Part shown: positions 62,265 to 64,000 of the stretch, piece by piece
Layout: each line of letters starts with the position of its first letter
Position numbering within the stretch: position 1 is the stretch's first letter
NCBI GenBank assembly: GCA_003056425.1
Contig: PYVY01000001.1
Location: 462,982 to 526,981 of the forward strand
DNA length: 64,000 nt
Source of the DNA: Alteromonas indica
Lineage (GTDB): Bacteria; Pseudomonadota; Gammaproteobacteria; Enterobacterales; Alteromonadaceae
Direction of reading: 5' to 3'
Made by a program: the position numbers and the translations under genes
The notes under the pieces: generated by a model
Databases searched by the model: none
Told to the model about the DNA's origin: nothing
The model's input: only the letters and a program-made list of their open reading frames with translations

Positions 62265-62654
62265 ACCCGGCCTTGTGGTATCGCCTATACCGATAGGCCC
62301 TTTAAATAAAATACCGCATACGCAATAACGGTAAGAACGGTGTTAGTGGGCCGGTTTCAGGTACAAAAAAAGTTGGAAAGCAAAGCCACCAACTTTAAGC
62401 TGTGTTATGTAAATAAAGTTAGATCTTTTCATAATATAGTTGGAACGTAATTAGTATTTAAGCATTTAAAAAAGATATTTTTTATAAATAAAGTAGGAAA
62501 CTGAAGGTATACGGTTTCCTATTTTTTTTAAAGAGCCATATTTATATTCTACCGATAGTGTCCCAGGGTTAATACGTATGTATATACCTAACTAAGCGGT
62601 AACAGTGTCGAGTATTTATAATATCATTTTGCCAAATCCAAATAAGGGGTTTTG
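62265..62654. other. AT-rich gene-free interval with hairpins, start of accessory DNA
   Basis: Contains GCCTAT-ACCG-ATAGGC (62283-62298), an AAAGTTGG/CCAACTTT hairpin (62369-62396) whose left side reads TTTTTTT on the minus strand, and the plus-strand terminator at 62494-62529. GC content falls sharply from about 62400. Confidence 0.6.
62494..62529 (+). terminator. Terminator-like hairpin with T8 in the AT-rich interval
   Basis: TAGGAAAC pairs with GTTTCCTA around a 12-base loop, followed by eight T residues. It lies 230 bp after the last plus-strand gene, so it may end an unannotated transcript. Confidence 0.65.
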
Positions 62655-63647
62655 ATGGGTGATATTAGAAGCATCAGTAAAATCACGGAGAAGTCACAAA
62701 AGTTCTCTTATCTCGCTTGGCCGATATTAGTTGAGGCCGCTAAAACTAATTCAACAATAGATGGTTATAGTAAGTTAGCAAGGGAAGTCGACAAACGAAA
62801 CCCTGGTGCTGGCGCAGTGACAGGTGGCGAGCATCACACTGTCAATCGATGGCTCCATTGTATACATAAAATGTTGGAACACATTGACCCAAACATCCCT
62901 AAAATAGGCTTGCTGGTCCGCACCAGTAAAGGTGAGTTTGGTAGGGGCTTAGTTAAGAACCTAAACGACCCTGACAAAGTTCTTCAGGATATCTATGCGT
63001 ACCCTTGGGACTCAATCGAATACAAAGTTTATCCGAGCGTTGTTAAAGGCTTCAAAGGTAAAACTTTTCAGAAAAAAGAAGCTTTGAAGGCGAAACACAA
63101 AGCAGAAAAGAAACGACTTCAGAACTCACCGAAAGAAGCTAAGAAAAAGCTCAAAAAAGCCATAAAAGAACAGTCCTTTGAGTCCGATATAAAGCGATTT
63201 CTTGCTAAGCATGAATTAGAACTCATTAAGCTACTTCAGTCTGGCATAGATGTATCCGATGCATACTTGAGATTGATGAAAATGCACTCTCGAGATGCGA
63301 AAGACGCAATGGGGAAAGGTACCGATTACTATGTTTACTGGGGAGAGTTTGTCGATAGAACAAATGATAATAATCCAATTGGCGGTCACATTAAGATTGG
63401 CCTTACGAACAATGTTGTAAAGCGAGCTAAACAGTTAGCTGGTGGGGTGCTAGCTCCGATAGAGTTTGTGATATTGGGTAAAGTGAAGTGCAATTCACTA
63501 AAGGATGCATTCTACCTTGAATCCTATGCGCATTCGAAAAATGAGCTAACACGTTATGAGGGAAGTGAGTTTTTTGCCTACGAAGATAAAAGGGAATTTA
63601 TCTCCAGACTTCATAAAACAATTAAAGCAGGAATGAATAAGATGTAG
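62655..63647 (+). CDS. T5orf172/GIY-YIG-like nuclease candidate
   Basis: A 330-residue protein in AT-rich DNA. The N-terminal 90 residues (AWPILVEAAKTNSTIDGYSKLA, then HHTVNRWLHCIHKML and IGLLVRTSKGEFGRGL) resemble the N-terminal module of some HNH endonucleases. The centre (about 130-175) is a Lys-rich coiled coil. The C-terminus (about 220-325: YYVYWGEFV, HIKIGLTNNVVKRAKQL, FYLESYAHS with Glu289, EGSEFFAYED) has the T5orf172/GIY-YIG pattern. AAGGGG lies 6 bases before the ATG. No partner methylase is visible. A restriction-like or phage-defence role is inference. Confidence 0.75.
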   Translation: MGDIRSISKITEKSQKFSYLAWPILVEAAKTNSTIDGYSKLAREVDKRNPGAGAVTGGEHHTVNRWLHCIHKMLEHIDPNIPKIGLLVRTSKGEFGRGLVKNLNDPDKVLQDIYAYPWDSIEYKVYPSVVKGFKGKTFQKKEALKAKHKAEKKRLQNSPKEAKKKLKKAIKEQSFESDIKRFLAKHELELIKLLQSGIDVSDAYLRLMKMHSRDAKDAMGKGTDYYVYWGEFVDRTNDNNPIGGHIKIGLTNNVVKRAKQLAGGVLAPIEFVILGKVKCNSLKDAFYLESYAHSKNELTRYEGSEFFAYEDKREFISRLHKTIKAGMNKM

Positions 63648-63767
63648 TAGCTTATACTTGATCTTACACATTCATTTATAGATTTAGACACAATCTGACA
63701 TGCGGCTTTAGACCTTGAGTTCAATTGGTGAATGCAACGCTATCCTTATTTAAGGAGGAACGTTGCC

Positions 63768-63839
63768 ATGAAACAAAGAAAGCGCATCTATTATTCACCT
63801 GAACAAAAAGCACTTATTTGGGAAAGTGATCCACTGTAG
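63768..63839 (+). pseudogene. N-terminal fragment of an IS30-family transposase
   Basis: A ribosome site AAGGAGG precedes MKQRKRIYYSPEQKALIWE, the typical N-terminus of IS30-type transposases, but the frame ends after 23 codons where unrelated sequence begins. It is a truncated element; a different IS30 end follows within 70 bp. Confidence 0.75.
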
Positions 63840-63857
63840 ATAATGAAATCACTTTCC
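63821..63857. repeat. 10-bp inverted repeat at the IS junction
   Basis: GGAAAGTGAT at 63821-63830 and ATCACTTTCC at 63848-63857 with a 17-base loop. It spans the point where the transposase fragment loses its reading sense, so it may be a target hairpin or residual element ends. Confidence 0.65.
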
Positions 63858-63908
63858 AACTTTATTTAAAACTCGCGGATTCAACCCCGAAGTGCACCAC
63901 TCGTTAAA

Positions 63909-64000
63909 TTAAGCTGCGTCTCTTAACTGTTTGAATACTAGAGCAGGCTGCTTAAATCCGAGACATTTTCTGGGTCTCGCATTCAACGCACGCTCAACAT
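63909..64000 (-). mobile_element. C-terminal end of an IS30-family transposase (partial, runs off right edge)
   Basis: On the minus strand an open frame enters from the right edge and ends at TAA 63911-63909. It encodes ERALNARPRKCLGFKQP, the conserved C-terminal motif of IS30 transposases. The element's terminal inverted repeat should lie to its left (about 63865-63905, around ATTCAACCCCGAAGTGCACCAC). Confidence 0.85.

Overview
The window looks like chromosome of a free-living gammaproteobacterium, most plausibly a marine or alkaline-water member of the Alteromonadaceae. This rests on the mix of gene families (YebG, Pol V, type II NADH dehydrogenase, several chemoreceptors, an SO_0444-type metal permease, a propeller-containing hybrid kinase) and on base composition near 50% GC by eye. 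No rRNA, tRNA or CRISPR array was seen. The organism call is inference; no search could be run.

Layout. 1-4.5 kb: a very large hybrid sensor/AraC regulator (two-component regulator propeller) divergent from a 64-residue peptide with a double-glycine leader. 4.4-7 kb: an SOS block with umuDC and yebG reading away from one consensus LexA box. 7-9.2 kb: an ABC exporter-type pair with a His-rich periplasmic loop. 9.6-20.2 kb: three chemoreceptors (Aer-like PAS, zinc-binding CZB, BdlA-like PAS-PAS), a soluble histidine kinase, a sulfite-exporter-like permease, a lysozyme-inhibitor-like protein and a marR/hlyD/DUF2955 efflux operon. 20.2-29.6 kb: MFS pump, c-di-GMP phosphodiesterase, two tandem siderophore-interacting proteins behind a Fur box, an orphan Xre/MbcA-like antitoxin, a CBS protein and a DUF2608 lipoprotein. 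29.6-38.4 kb: ndh, DUF2721, flavin reductase, nucleosidase-like lipoprotein, alpha/beta hydrolase, a DUF4198 plus PepSY/DUF2271 pair, and a Fur-box-preceded Cys-rich micro-ORF joined to a LysR gene.

38.7-48.7 kb: gpmA, flavodoxin-like protein, DUF3859, arsR-arsC-acr3, a LysR/MFS divergent pair, aldo/keto reductase plus MDR oxidoreductase, and a GH13 enzyme. 48.8-54.3 kb is a coherent metal block: a ZntR-type MerR gene read from its own zntA-like promoter, a Cys-rich SO_0444-type permease, an OprC-like TonB receptor carrying the CxxxM and HxM copper ligands, and a RegB/RegA-type two-component pair, with a RegA/PrrA-like box (GCGAC-N5-GTCGC) inside a long hairpin just before the receptor. 54.5-62.3 kb: PhyH dioxygenase, nagK-like kinase and nagA, LysR, LLM oxidoreductase, small outer-membrane barrel, lipoprotein GH10 xylanase, small conserved protein. 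62.4-64 kb is AT-rich accessory DNA: a T5orf172/GIY-YIG-like nuclease candidate followed by two IS30-family fragments.

The strongest candidates for undescribed biology are: (1) the GG-leader peptide facing the propeller hybrid kinase; (2) two orphan transcription units ending in strong terminators, one with a sigma-54 promoter and an upstream palindrome (20330-20690), one with a 5' stem-loop and an operator-like palindrome over its promoter (24230-24377); (3) the 16-codon peptide with five cysteines abutting a LysR start; and (4) the metal-receptor/RegBA module with its own RegA-type box.
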